From: Tubulanus polymorphus
Taxonomy: Eukaryota > Nemertea > Palaeonemertea > Tubulaniformes > Tubulanidae
Assembly (NCBI RefSeq): GCF_964204645.1
Contig: NC_134031.1
Location: 20,953,307-21,017,306 of the forward strand
Length of the DNA stretch: 64,000 bases
Direction of reading: 5' to 3'
Part shown: positions 39,346 through 53,600 of the stretch, piece by piece
How the letters are laid out: each line of letters opens with the position of its first letter
Numbering within the stretch: position 1 is the first letter of the stretch
Translations under genes and position numbers: made by a program
Notes under the pieces: model-generated
What the model saw: only the letters and a program-made list of their open reading frames with translations
Databases searched by the model: none
What the model was told of the DNA's origin: nothing

Positions 39346-39830
39346 TATTCCATCTTATGTTTTGAATTCTGTCTCTTAAAGCATTGACTGTGATAGAATT
39401 ATCTGTGATGGCCGTTCATAAAGCATGTATACATTTTTTGGTAGGAATTAGAAAATAGTATTTTGAGGGTGATTTAGTTGTGATTGTAGCAGAGAATGCG
39501 TAAGTCAGATCGCTTGGAGCTTTAATTGTCTTCAAAATTATATTTAAATATTCCATACTTTACTTGATATTAAATATGATATTATCATACAAGTACATGT
39601 ACCGTTTATAGTATTTTTTGATGTGAAATCTACTAGTATTGAATCCAACCACCTGTCAATCAAAATGATCGTTGTGATTGACAAGCGATTCTAGGAGTGA
39701 CCTCCGATGATTGAGCAATCTCAGTCACTGTTTTATATATGATAGTTATTCATTATGTGCGAAGTCCTTTTTTTCTTGCTTTCTATTTGTAATGTATACA
39801 AAGTTATGCAATGTTTATAAATTGTTAGTA

Positions 39831-39836
39831 AATAAA
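39831..39836 (+). terminator. CNTD1: Polyadenylation signal AATAAA of CNTD1
   Basis: AATAAA at 486 bases after the CNTD1 stop codon, followed by a T-rich stretch. No closer canonical AATAAA was seen. Confidence 0.55.
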
Positions 39837-39977
39837 GCAGTTCTTTATATCTATATATATCATGGTGTGTGTTAATTTCATCTCATTGTTTTTAGTGGTT
39901 CACACTAACTGTTCACACGGGTACCAAAAAACCAAAAATGCTTGATTGTCTGAGCCACCTTTAAGCACTGGTCAAAC

Positions 39978-40070
39978 AGGCCAACACAAGGGTTTCTGCG
40001 TTTATTAAACAGGCCAACACTAGGGTTCTACGTTTATTCACCAGGCCAACACTAGGGTTACTGAGTTTAG
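39978..40070. repeat. 32/33-bp minisatellite, 3 copies, right of CNTD1
   Basis: Copies starting AGGCCAA at 39978, 40011 and 40043 share the GGGTT...GCGTTTATT body with the 11-copy cluster at 35793-36155 and lie in the same orientation. The last copy decays after GGTTACTGAG. Confidence 0.9.
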
Positions 40071-43000
40071 AATATTCTGTGATGGCCGTTCATATACATG
40101 TATAGAAATTTGTCTAGGGCCTGATCCGTGCTGATTTGGCCCAGCCCGTGGCTTTAGTCATTGCGATTCAATCATAGCGACTCAATCGCACATCTGCAGC
40201 CCAAAAACTGGTCCGAATGCCGTATAGAATAGAATCCTACCGGGTTGAAATCTGTCGTGTTTACCTAGCAACTTGCAAACATCTTAAACATCAAGTGGTG
40301 CCGTGGAGAAAAACAGATGCTGAGGAATCATTGAATACACAATTGCCTCACATTTTTAGAGTAAAATGAACTTCATTTACCGGTAGTTAAATGTCCTTCA
40401 CCATAATAAACGAAAACTAAAAAAAACCCTGGATAAACTGGTCACCGAAACATTTATTGCATTGCAAAGTTACAGAATTACATGGTTTTAGAACAAAATA
40501 GACTGTAAGCGGTCTACACAGAGGATAACTTTGAATTTGCAAGCGTCTAGATAAACAGTTTTCTCGTAAAAATTCACGATCAGAAACATCAACGCAACAT
40601 CTTCAAAAAAATGTCAGTAAACATTCTCTATGAGAATTTGTTCAGTCATCTGTAAAAATAAAGAAGCTACTAATATTAACTATGCGATTGTTTTAGTGAG
40701 CGTAGACTTGTGTAGCAATGATAGAATAAATATATTTATATCGTGTCACGAAGTCTCCGAGAATTCGCGTTTATCAGTAATATTTACGTTAGTTTAAGAA
40801 TATATTTTGGCACAATTTTCATTCTAACGGTCTCCGAAATTACACTACGTTAGGGTAGTTTGGCACAAATTTTGGAATGTGCATAAAAAAACATTCTTTC
40901 AGCAGATATCGTAAATATAAATGTTTGTAAAATAGTAGAGACATGTCCCCCACCACGAAACCAGTCACAAATCCGTCAACTATTTCATTGTCGAACTATA
41001 ACGAAATAATTTTCGGGTAAAATTCTAAAAATGTTCACGCGAAAAAAGCAATAATATTAAATCGAAAAGACGACCATTTGATGATCGCCATGATTCTGAC
41101 GAGATATTTTGATTTAATTTCTCCAAACGCCGTTTTAAAAGCTGCAGTACTTTTTTCTTCAAAACGAAAAAAGAAAACATAGTTTTTCGAACCGGTAACA
41201 ATTCCATTGCACCTATAATTGACGATTAATGAATATAAACATTCAATGTATAAGAATATATATGAGCGAATGCGTTTTGGAAAGGCATACGAACTCGATC
41301 ACTAGTTTATCATCTGATGCTGGCGATGTTTCAAATCGTGAATTTTAATAACACAAATTTTATATACATATCGTTGATTTGCAACCATTACATGGCCAGT
41401 TAAATATGTAATATGTATAATCCTAATCCTACACTAAACAACAAAACTACTTTTACATCTTTGATATTGCTTGTAGACATTCGGTCAGATTCTCTCGAAG
41501 GACAATTCCGATACCAAAATATTCTTATCTTAACCTCAATGAAAAAAATAAAATAGCTTTTAGTTCCGGCTAGATTATTTAATCGATTCAATTAACAATT
41601 ATTAATTTTGCATCGAATGCAGAAATGGTAAATAATTGAGTGTAATGAGTTATGAGCGCGTCTGACCGAATGTAGGCTACCTAATAGTGGAGCGGAGTTT
41701 TAATCCGTTAAGTCGAAAAATTATTATTAGAGTGGCACAGGCTGCGAACTTGTATACAAATATAAAACGAATATGAAGTGTATAATTACGTTATGTTACA
41801 CTGCCACTTTACACAAACACATGTGACAAAAAGCATCTATTCCAATCGTAGGTTTCATCATTATTGAAACCTGTTATCAAATTATCGAATCATAGACAAT
41901 TCTGAATATTTTCTCATTGAAAATTGATATATCGTTTCAGATGTTTTGAGAAATAGAAGCTCGTCACGTGTGTTTGTATTTGTTTATATATGATGATAAT
42001 ATTTTGGTATTTCCTATAATATACATATGACAATTGACACATTTTTGATGTATGTAATAAGAATGGGAGGTCTATGGAAAATCCCCACTTGACCAACATG
42101 ATTTGCACTTGTTCCTTTTAAAAGCACACCTATTGTCCTAATAGGAAACATTGCCTCTAGTTTTTGAACGAACTGTTTGTTTCTAAGCATCCCGGCCAGA
42201 AAAGAACCAACCTAACTACCTTTCCTTCATTACTGGTATGGACTGGACATTTTAAGATGCACAGTTATCAATCAGATTATCGTTTCTGGTCTTATTAATC
42301 TGCATGAGCAGTTCATAACCAACATATATGTACACATTATGTACGTGTACATATACACACAGCTCACAACGACAGCAATGTCTTCTTGTGGAAACATTTA
42401 CTGATGTACAGTGATGGTACGTATTATGTATGACTCAATGAACTCCAGAAGTAATCAGGAATCAACACTGATTACTGGCTTCAATGAAAATACCCATACC
42501 ATACATCTAATGGATATAACTAACCCAAGAAATGCAGTAACAAACAATATTAGAAAACATGCATTCAATGCGAATAGTCATCACGCAACTTTCTAAGCAT
42601 CCGATGCCAGGTTAGGCTCTATTTGAAGTTTTATATATAGTTCTTCATTCCCTTACACGCTAGATTTGAGCGAGGCAATGCTTCCAATTTGAACGCATAA
42701 GTATTCACCGGGGTTAAGCTTACTCTTCAAAATCATACATCAAACAGAGATTACAATGCTAATGCTAATTTACAAACAAAACAAAAAACCACGGTGAGAA
42801 CCAATTCAGCACATCGGGGTATTAAGCGAACATGAAATGTCTATAGAACTAGTAAATATATAATGACCGATACAAAAAAAATTAAGAGCTAAACTGCACG
42901 CAAATGCCAAATAGTACATAATGTACCTTTACAAAGCACCAAGCATGTAAAATAATATTGTATAATCTTTTAATATGTTTATATTACATTTACATTGAAT

Positions 43001-43121
43001 GAATGAAATATAGATAATAATCAATAATGACGAGAAAAAAGCTTTTTTTAATGACCTTGCACGTAAAAATTTATACACAATTACAATCGTACAAACATGC
43101 CACTGTTAGTGTTGCAAACTT

Positions 43122-43349
43122 TTATTATCATTATTATTATTATTATTATTATTATTTTTAAACATCGATAAACCATCAACGTATAACACTGAAAACTTTA
43201 TTCCGGCGCAAGTTCATCACAATATACACACACTGTACAAACGCCGCAAATACAAATTCATTTTACTATAATTATCCATACGAACATACAACCACTTATT
43301 CATAATGGTTTAAATATCATCAATCATTTTTTATTATAATTACTTATTT

Positions 43350-43380
<31 letters not shown>

Positions 43381-43456
43381 CATATTTATCATAATAATAT
43401 TTATTATTATTTATTTATTTATAGCATTCTTATTATTATTATTATTATTATATTAT
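43122..43456. repeat. ATT/TTA microsatellite cluster
   Basis: Three near-pure (ATT)n runs at about 43122-43157, 43352-43380 and 43430-43455, separated by AT-rich sequence with further TTAT motifs. Confidence 0.9.
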
Positions 43457-45976
43457 GTCAACAATGTATCATGATTTTAAAGTGACGCAATAAAAATTCC
43501 TGTACACTACTGAACTCCCATGTTTATCACAGAGTCCAACCAGGTTTTTAATATATATAATTGGCTCGATTGTTCATCATCTAGATTGAATAGACAGTTA
43601 CTCAAGTTGGCCCCATTATCATTTTGCTCAGTTGGTTAGTTCATATAGCGATAACAAAAAATCCTTCTACATAAAATCAATTGTGCATATATTACACCAA
43701 AAATCCTTAAATGGAGACTCGCCGTTTCAATAACAGATTGAGTACTGTGTTGCAGGGCAAGTTTCTTGGTCTGGATACATGTACTTAGTTAACACCCAAG
43801 AATAAATATTCGAGCTACTTAGCTTTCTGGGATAGTAACATTGAGAAACCATTGAATTCAACTTCAAAAATGTCTGCTGTGGCTATCATACGTACTAATA
43901 AGTTGGTAAAATGAGCCTAGGATATAATCTGGGGGGTGCGGTACTACACAATTCATGCTTAGTGCATATATTATATTCAGGTCGTTTTAAAAGTGGTATT
44001 TGAGCGGGTGATGACGTATACAAGTATTTTTACTATAATCAAAAATGATCCGTTACGGTAGTAAATCAGATTAAATCTATATAAAATGCATAAAATCATA
44101 TCGATGATAATCATACCGGTCACGTCACGTTGTTAGCAGATCGTGAGTTGCTCTAACGTGGAATTGTACGGTACTTGTAAAAGAGTATATGCTGCGTTAG
44201 GTTATTCAGTATCATGTACTTGAAGGCACACAAATAAGGACGCAATTGACACTGCATTCATCAGTTTATAGTCGTAGAAGTGTTGTACCAGTATTAGATT
44301 TTCAGTTTTTGCTGCTGCCTAGTTTTTGTAGATATATATGAAACCGTGTTGGTCACTTTTTGATAAACATGGGAGTTACATGAAGCGTTTGTCCTTCCTG
44401 TGCAGTTCTACGGCGAAATTCATTTTTCAAAAGTACAGCGGTGTATAATACATGTGAAAATGCCAAAAAGTCAAAAGATCGAAATGATTTTTTGACTTTC
44501 CGTTTCGAGTTTGTTCAGGACTGGGTTTCTTGGAAGTATGTCGACTCGTCAAATGTAATGACAGCCAAGTAGTAACTGATGGGGACCAGTCATCGGAACA
44601 ATTGCCTCGAAATTGGTTTTATCAGTACATACCCCGGAGGTTTTTCGATATACAGATGGTCTTCGCCATTTAATCTGCGGAAAGGACATCGCGCTAATGA
44701 CTCTGATCTACTTCTAACAACTACAAGTTCTTTGCCTGTCTATATAGAATATCGAATTGATCTGAGCATATCGCATTCTACTGATAATTCTACCGGTTCT
44801 AAATTGGAATACTGTAAATGCAGAAAATCAGGATACATTTTGTGGTATCGTCATACTGCACTAGAACATTACTATAGCCACCAATTATTAATCACTCACA
44901 ACAGACTACCAGGTACGTACTATAAGCGACACCAATCTCTAAATAGTCTACCCCACAAACAAGCCCATAATGCAGTAATCTCATTTGAAAAGAACTTACG
45001 AATTCATTGCGTTTCACAAAAATCTCATGGCCGACTGAATAGGGTTGTCAAAAAAAAGTTACAACTTAACTTTTGCTAGTAGCAGAATACTAAACCCACA
45101 AATGTTAAGTCGAGATTGTTGTTAGATAAATAATAATTCTCACCGTAAAATGTCAGATGGTTAGACGCTAGACACGCACGCACTTTGTGAATCTCCTGGT
45201 ATGCAGGATGCATCGCGTATAGTTTTTTCTATAGAGATAACTGTTGTCTTCGATTAAGCACAAACATACCCACACAAGGTACACACAACACCACCTACAA
45301 TAACTCAGATTTACTACTGCTTTATATGCACAAAACGCTAATTATGTTTTAAGCCAATATTACAAGGATTTGGTACGGATCACACCGAACAACATCGTAT
45401 TTCAGTCTATGAGAACTCTCGGATTTCCACTGACAGTTACTATGAATGTATATTCATATAGGATTATTTAAAAAATGAGAATTTCATTTCATGAATGCAT
45501 ATCATCAAAAAAATGTTTCATTTTGTATACAGATTATTATAATGTATCAATTGTATTAATAACCATTATAATAAGAAATAATATAAATTAGTGTAAAATC
45601 GTTCATAACAGTTTTTACCAGTTTAACTGGACTTTTTGGACCGCGGCAACAAATTTTTCAATGTTTTATGTAGAGTTAATGTATAATCTATCGGTTGAAG
45701 TTCAAAGTGAATACAATTGCTGCAATACATGGATACGCTGACTGCTGCATTGCTACTACTGACTTAAGTTGTACATCAACTACTTAATGCTTTTATTAAT
45801 CTTCATATCATTTATAACAATACATTGATTATTGAGAATTATGATTCTTCTTTCTAAACTCAATCTAACTAGATTGATTTGATAATTATGATTATAATAT
45901 AACTCATCAATCTTTGTGGTTTAGATTCTAAATGCGAACCCATAGGCAAATAAGTTTAAATATTCACAAAGGATGA

Positions 45977-46073
45977 GTGGGAGTGAACCGCCTCCCTGAT
46001 GGTACCAGGGAGGTGGAACCATCTCCGTGATGGTACCTGGGAGGTGGGAGTGAACCCGCCTCCCTGATGGTAC
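45977..46073. repeat. Cluster of short palindromes and direct repeats
   Basis: CCTCCCTG and CAGGGAGG flank GGTAC-containing centres at 45991-46013, and variants of the same words recur up to 46073 (GTGAACCGCCTCCCTG then GTGAACCCGCCTCCCTG). The block can fold into alternative hairpins. It is GC-richer than its surroundings, and its origin is unknown. Confidence 0.6.
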
Positions 46074-49000
46074 ATACCTCCAATACAAAATGTTGCAGAC
46101 GTGAACTTGACAATATTTAGTTAAATCTTTAGTTACACTAGTTTTGCTCATTGGTTGCTGATTTTGAGCGGGGGAGGGGGGCGAAGGGGAGAGAGAATGG
46201 ATGTACATGATTATGAACTATATCGGATAATGGTGTAAATATATGAGTGTTGGGTTGATGTGTTTAATTGATTGGTCTTTGATTAGTTCAGCAGCAACAA
46301 TAAGAACAAGAAATACTATCTAACAACATGAACGACGAACTTTGTTACAATAAAGCTGTGGGCATATCAAAAAAATTCATTATTCACTTATGCGCATGAA
46401 TTGTTTTTGTTTGCACGGTAGTTGAACTTTTTGAACTAAATATCAATTCATATACGTCGAACAAAAATGAGGTGCACAAAATGAAAATATGTATGATTTT
46501 CATGCAGCCAAACAACACAATAAAAGTTATGGAAAAACAGACTGAACAGCGATATAATACAGACAGAAATATCAATGCAGCTTTTAGTTTAGAATAAAAT
46601 TCTACAGAATTTCAATACGAGATGTTGCACAGAACATCATTGGTCCCATTAAAACATTTTAACACAGCAGCTTCCAACATATTTTAGTGCCACTGCACTG
46701 AATTTTTCAGGGTTTTGTACCACACCATCGGTACACATAGAATCCAAATACATGTAGTCTTTATGCTATAATGAGCAAATATGGTGTTTCTTCAGTAACC
46801 AGAAACTAGTATGCCTTGTTGTTACTCTTTCAAGTATCTGATCTTATACTGATACGATACTGATACAATTTTAATAAAGGTTTTAAGATGTTCTAAAAAA
46901 AAAAGAAGAAATTTCTGAAAGCTTAAAATGATCATCTTTCAGACACCGGTAATGAGATTATAAATCACAGGGCTGCATTTTTCAAAGAAACATCCACCTT
47001 TCACGGTGATAACTAGATCTGTACTTGTAAATAGCAGCGCTATACGCTGGATCTGTCTGCAGTCGTATCATTTCTGAATACGATATTCCCGAGTCTTTTT
47101 GAGAATAATATTCTGATCTTTTAATATTCTGATCACATCGTACATTTCAATCATACGATCATTTTTGATTTCTCAAATACATGTACGATCTATTTCAAAA
47201 TTTGCGTTACCACTGGGATACCACTTTGAAAAATACTACTCTGAGCTGCAGCAGACGCTATACTGGCAGAGATAGTGGCAACATCGGCCAACTTCTGTAA
47301 CAGAGTCCGTCGTCATTAACCCATCAACATCAGTTACAACTATTCACTATCCTAAGTTAATGGCAATCACACCAAGACCCTAGCAAACAGAAATTACAGC
47401 ATAATGAACCCTGTCGCCAAAAATAGGGCCGAGTGTTTACAAATTCATATACGCAATAAATACCTCGACAAGACACTATACAAACTACGGTATAATCTGT
47501 TGAGCAGAGGCAACAGGGATTCAGACAAATTAAATAACATCAGACAACATTTATCCGATAAACACTACTACAGTAATGATGCATTCTATGTACAATATCT
47601 ATTATTGGTCCACATGTCATGATCACTGATGATTCGAAATAAAAGGCAACTCTAGTGGTAGCATCAGGTTCATGTAACAAACCTAAATATCTGCTGCTGT
47701 GTCGATAGACAAAACGTCTGTTATATTTCCCATTATGTCTGCACATGTACATGTATAAGCATTTTTATACAAGCAAATACAGCTAGTTAAATACAATAAG
47801 GTCAAGGCACCACAGGAATTGTGTGTTCAACAACATATCACCTTAAAACTATACATCCACCAGGTGAATACAACTATTTTTTCTCAATTTCGTCCGAATA
47901 GATGTACCAATTTTTTGAAAAAAGTGTTCATCAATTTCTCAGGAATTGTCGGGGACACACTACCGGTTTATTCGATTGGTCTTGTAGATTTAATCGCAAT
48001 TTTCGAGGCCTGATGAATTTACGATATTCAGCCATCAGTTAAGCATCCAGTCAACACTGTCCCACCAATAACCAATAAGATCTCAACAAAGAGCACGTAC
48101 GCAGCTATTCATCTAGTGTGTCCACCGATTCACTCCAATGTAACCATCGGCGATTATAAATTGTAGCTTATCCCGTAAATTCATTACAATAATCATATTC
48201 ACTGGTAAGTGTACATAAATTAGAGCACCATTGGTGGAGCTTTAGAATAATGAGCGTCCATCTCCGGATGGATTTTTAATATACATAATTTTGTTGGAAG
48301 AACGATTATTCATCTTGTGATTCGATGTTTGGTAATTTCAGTATTCTGAATGGTACACGATCATGAATGTAGACGAACTGTATACATCTATGTCGATCAT
48401 TACAAACATCGAAGATGGTCCAGGTTTATGTAACAAAAGTTGTTGGAAATTCAAGGCTTCCACGGATTAAGTTACATAGTTGTATATTAGTAGAGGAACC
48501 TATACAGTCATATACTCATGGCGTAATTTGTACATTAAATGTAAGTACCATGTTTGCTGCCTATATTCTGCTGAAATTACCAAAGACGATTTTTCTTCTT
48601 TTTTTCGAATTTGTCACAGAATATCAATGCCAGATTCAGGTTTATCAAAAGATGTACGGATTTCATCGATATCGAGGAATGGATTATGAAGTTAATATAA
48701 GATGAAATATTCTTAATCGCCATTGTCATAAATAATATCGTGGTGATAAGCTCCGTGGATTGGAACATGTTTGATAGATAGCTCGCACCTCGAGTTTCTA
48801 TCCACATGAACCGATGAAATGCACTTGTGATAATTCTGTAGGCACATCAGTTCAACTCTAAAAAGGAAATCGTCTACGCTTATCGGATAGCCACGATCAC
48901 GCAGAGACAATTCGTCCCAGGTCACTAACTGGTATTGTATCAGGTTCTAGTGATACTTGGCTGAATTAGAGAGTATTTTAACACAGAAATCACTGCTCAC

Positions 49001-50612
49001 TCATTTCTAAAAATGCTATCAAATCGACGCTGAGATAAATCACTTCTCGAACGAGTCAGTATTCACGCGCAATAAGGTTGGACCCATTCGGCAGCACATG
49101 AACGATTGGCCGGGGTCAAAAACGCTCGTGTGATCATGGCTGACATCTTATAACAGACTGGGATCGATATCCGAGGTGTCGGTAGTTACATCATTTACAT
49201 AAAAATTTAGTTTTAAATTCTGACACAGAATAATTGAAACATAGAACAAAAGAATTAAGACTCATTAAACAAACATCAAACCGATGAAAAAACACACAAG
49301 TACATCATCATTGAACAGAGGAATTAAATACAAAGTTTCACATGAGACAGTTATTTTGAGTCTTTATAAGACGAAGCTGAAATAGGTATTGTAGAAAAAA
49401 ATTCTTACAACTATTTGACCGGATATGCACGTTAAAATTATCTAAAATAACCGACAGTATTTATTGAACTTCAAGTTCCAAGAAAATTTGTTTTATAACT
49501 GATGTTTTAACTATTTAATAGCCATGCGTCAGTTGTTGGATTTACATGAACACAAATATTTTCAGGTATATGTGCAGCATACCACGTATTGTATGGTTCA
49601 CACCGGTTGAATCAGGAACTATTTTGATAGTAACCTGAATATTATTTCAAGTTTTAAGAAGCTATAAATCTCCACCAGACTCCATCACCTGTGCTGCATT
49701 CTTTTTCGACCATCACTTCAAATGTCTCATGTGGAACTCGCTGGTTCAACACTTAAGTGTTTGGTCGGTCACTTCAGAAATTTCAGGTCAGAAGAACATT
49801 TCAACCCAGGGTAAACTCTACAGCATCTAGGCGTCTATTCACTGAAAATATCCTTCATTTCGAGAAGGTCTAGTCTAAAAACACGACACAGATATGGCCT
49901 CGGCCTCGCTTTTTTGTCTTTTTCGGTACAACCAATACATACTCAACTATCACCACACAGTTTTTTCCACAGACTGCAGACAAAACAATACTGACAAAAT
50001 ATGTGTATCACATGAAGACCAGATTCACAATCTGGCCGAGTTACGTACGAGACTTATTTATAATAATAATAATAACAAACTCACATTGGTATGAAACATT
50101 CTTTCTTTTTACACCCAAGAGAGGTGGTCATTGTGACACGCTTTTTTTTCTAATACGGAGACCAAAGTGCGCTATTTACACGTTTATATTCCAAATGATC
50201 GATATGCTTTTTTCGTCCAATAAGCCACACACGTTCCCTCTGAGCATCAGTGCAGGTATAACTAGAGTAGTTACTACTTTTCTATCACTGATTGTTGTTG
50301 TAGGGGATTTTATTTTGATGAACATCGAATATGTTTTGCTATGTCATCATTACACAGTATATCACCATCGCGCATCACATTGTCCAAAAACTTGAGCATT
50401 TACCACATTAAATATAACAAGTGAATTCAACAACATCAAGGCCACTAAGTGTTACTGTTTCCTCTTCTTCTATAGACAGTTTTATATATATATATATTTT
50501 TTTTATATATCATCCTCATTCTTTTTTAATGCCCATGTTCTAGACATAATACAAGGTCTAGACATCACATCGGTAAGTGGGAACCTGATACAAAGCTAAC
50601 CTACAACCATGT

Positions 50613-53600
50613 TCAAGTATTTTGATGATGGCCGTGTGTTTGAGGACTCGGACTACGTCCTAAGGATGACAAGGATGAGCGCTGCGATGTGCCGTAGTTC
50701 AACGAGGAAAGTGCTTGAGCTCTTTGTACAGCCGCGATAGCTGCGGCCGGGATAGGTGGGCTTATTGGAGGAAAACAACGATCTGACAGACGTGATATAG
50801 GTGGCAGCCCGGTATGAGTCCCAACCATTGACGACAACATATTCTGTGATAGTGGACGTTGGTTCGTTGATGATATAGGACTCGGTAGTGGCCCCAATCC
50901 GTCTTGCTGACTATGCGTTGTTCTCAATGACAATGGCGCCATCACATTTGGCGTTGCACACCTATCATCGCTGTGACCCCCGTCGTGCATCGCCTCGCGC
51001 ATTTCTCTCATATTAGCTTCACGCATCTCGCGCATGTTCACATGATCTCGTTGCATATCCCGCATCATATCACGCATGCTCATATCTCGCATACTCATAT
51101 CTCTCATATTCATATCTCTCATATTCATATCGCGCATGCTAGCCTCGCGCATGCTGGCCTCGCGCATATTCGCCTCACGGTAATTCGCCTCAGCTCGTAG
51201 ACTTGCTTCGCGCATGTTTTCACGAACGACTTCACGCATGCTCTCACGTAGAGTGTCCCTTATTACGTCCATGCTCGGTGTAGCCATCGGATTATGTGGA
51301 TTCGTTAGATTTAAACCACCAGTAGGTGATAGTTGATGGCTAGGTGTACTTGGTCCGCTCGACATGTGGTTTGTTGGGCTATTCTGACCAGGTAATGGTG
51401 TAGCTGTTGTTGGGCTCATGGTGGGAGTACTGTTAGCTGATGTTTTGGTTGGCGAGTTGGAATGTTGAGACAAATGAGAGTGAAGCTGAAAATAAATGAT
51501 CAAACAATATATTTTGTCAATCAACAAAATAGCAGAAAACCTCAACTCTATCGATCACTGCGTAACAATATTCCGTAAAACAATCCCATCCCTTTAACTG
51601 AAACCGTAAAACAAAATGCTAGGCCTCATGCAACATATACCAATACTTTAAGACAAATACCATAATTAATTTATGCTGGTGCAAATATATCATTTTTTAA
51701 CGAGCTAGAATTAGCAGATATAAAACTGATATCTAGTATTATTTGGATCTAACCAGCTCGCACGCCAGATAAACACTCAAGACTGACAACGCTGAAAGTT
51801 GGGCACCCAAAATCTGTTAGATCAGTAGGTGGTATATGCTTGTGTACAGAGGCCAAGCCCTCTTTAATCCAGACAACAGGAAAACTCATATTTCCACACA
51901 TTTCAAGGGATCAAAAATATTTGATTATCTACGCCGTAAAATCTTTGTAATTTGCAAATTTTGATGCACCAGTGGCCCTCGCTGATCTGTTCATGCGATG
52001 CAAAACAGACATTGTTTTGAATAAATATTTGATGAAATTGCCAATATCGATGGCCTGAAATGACCTTGATAACCTTGGGGCTCGTTCCACAAACCTTAAT
52101 TAAAGCTTAACTTTAATCACTTTTATGCTCCCTTAAAAGTTCTGGGAATGGATTTAATTCCACTTTGTGAAAGAAGCCACAGGGAAGATCATAAATTAGA
52201 TTTTTTTGCAATTCCATCAAACGGGAAAGTTAGTGAACTTAATAATTGCATCTTGAACATTTTTCGCACGCAAGATCAGCTAGGCCAACTGTTACAAATC
52301 AGCAAATCAGATTAAAGAGGGTTTCAGTGAACACCTTCTCATCTGGACGGCTTACCCTTGAAATATGTTTGTCCAGACTAGACTCGGTGACAAATCCGCG
52401 TTGACATACCGTGCAGTAGAAACTCTTCCGAGACCCCTTGGCTTTTGTGTTGTCATGGTTTCGCTGATGATGCTGTAAATTGGAAAGCTGTGCGAATGCT
52501 TTGTTGCAGTCCGGTATATTACATTTATACGGTTTTTCACCTGAAATCAAATTGAGGTGAAAATGAACGTTAATAAATTATTGTTAAAGCAAAGTGGTTG
52601 TTCTGATACACTCTCCCGGTGTAAAAACATGGCAACATTTTCAACCCGGTGTAAAAACATGGCAACAGTTTCAACCCGGTGTAAAAACATGGCAACATTT
52701 TCAACCCGGTGTAAAAACATGGCAACAGTTTCAACCCGGTGTAAAAACATGGCAACATTTTCAACCCGGTGGAAAAACATGGCAACATTTTCAACCCAGT
52801 GGAAAAACATGGCAACATATTCAAGAGCATTTCTATTCAAACTCAGACAAAAAGTTTGAATAAAAATGTTCGCGAGGAAGTGAAGGCTTCGTGAGGAGAA
52901 ATATTTTGTGCCGGTAAAAGGCCTGTAAAAATGAAAATGCTAATTTCAGAAGTTGTATATGTGTCAAGATAGACAGAAGAAGCCGCTTAAAAGTTCACTT
53001 GTCGCGACGGGTAAAAAAAAAATATCAGACAAATAAAAGACGGATTTATAAGTTCTGAGAACTGTCTCTCAAAGTACCAGCATTCAATCTAAACTTAGCT
53101 TTAAAAATTAGGGAATCATCATCATTATTTGACTGTATAACTGGGTGGCAGTATGACTGGGTGGCAGTATGACTGGGTGGCAGTATGACTGGGTGGCAGT
53201 ATGACTGGGTGGCAGTATGACTGCAAGGGGATTTGATGGCCTCAAGTGATATTGAGTACAAAAACATGGGAAAAATGAAGTGAAATTTAGCTTTCGTATT
53301 GTAACCAGCCTGAAGGAAGATGATGAAACTGTTTTCTTAGGAAGAAAATTCACATCAAAATCTTCAGAACTAGTAGGAACAGTTGTATTACTGAATGTCC
53401 AATTTCAATCTCAATAGGCCTAAGCCATTATGTGTTACTGCCAGCCTTTTGTGAATGTTTCAACTTTCTCCGCGTAAATTTCTATTTGTCTAACTAAAAT
53501 GTCAAATCAATAATTATTTTTCAGCTTTATTAGTTTTTCTGTAGCATTCCAACAGTATTGTCCATTTCATCGATAAAAAAACTTAAAAGATTCATTCAAA

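Larger units (their letters stand above)
40071..50612. other. 10.5-kb stretch without a convincing gene
   Basis: Very AT-rich. The only long open frame (44579-45079, plus, 166 codons) has no recognisable domain. It holds ATT microsatellites, a small palindrome cluster near 46.0 kb and many short unsupported frames. Because the zinc-finger gene on the minus strand ends its coding part at 50613, some of this may be its 3'UTR. Minus-strand AATAAA signals occur, for example, at 50309-50314 and 40453-40458. Transcript data would be needed to place the 3' end. Confidence 0.45.

Noticed and set aside
44579-45079. 166-codon plus-strand open frame with an ATG start
   Set aside because: No recognisable domain, no supporting neighbouring exon, and composition like the surrounding non-coding DNA. 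The longest of many chance frames in this region.
52557-52863. Four overlapping open frames on both strands giving repeated peptides
   Set aside because: They come from a stop-free 30-base minisatellite. All lie in an intron of the zinc-finger gene.
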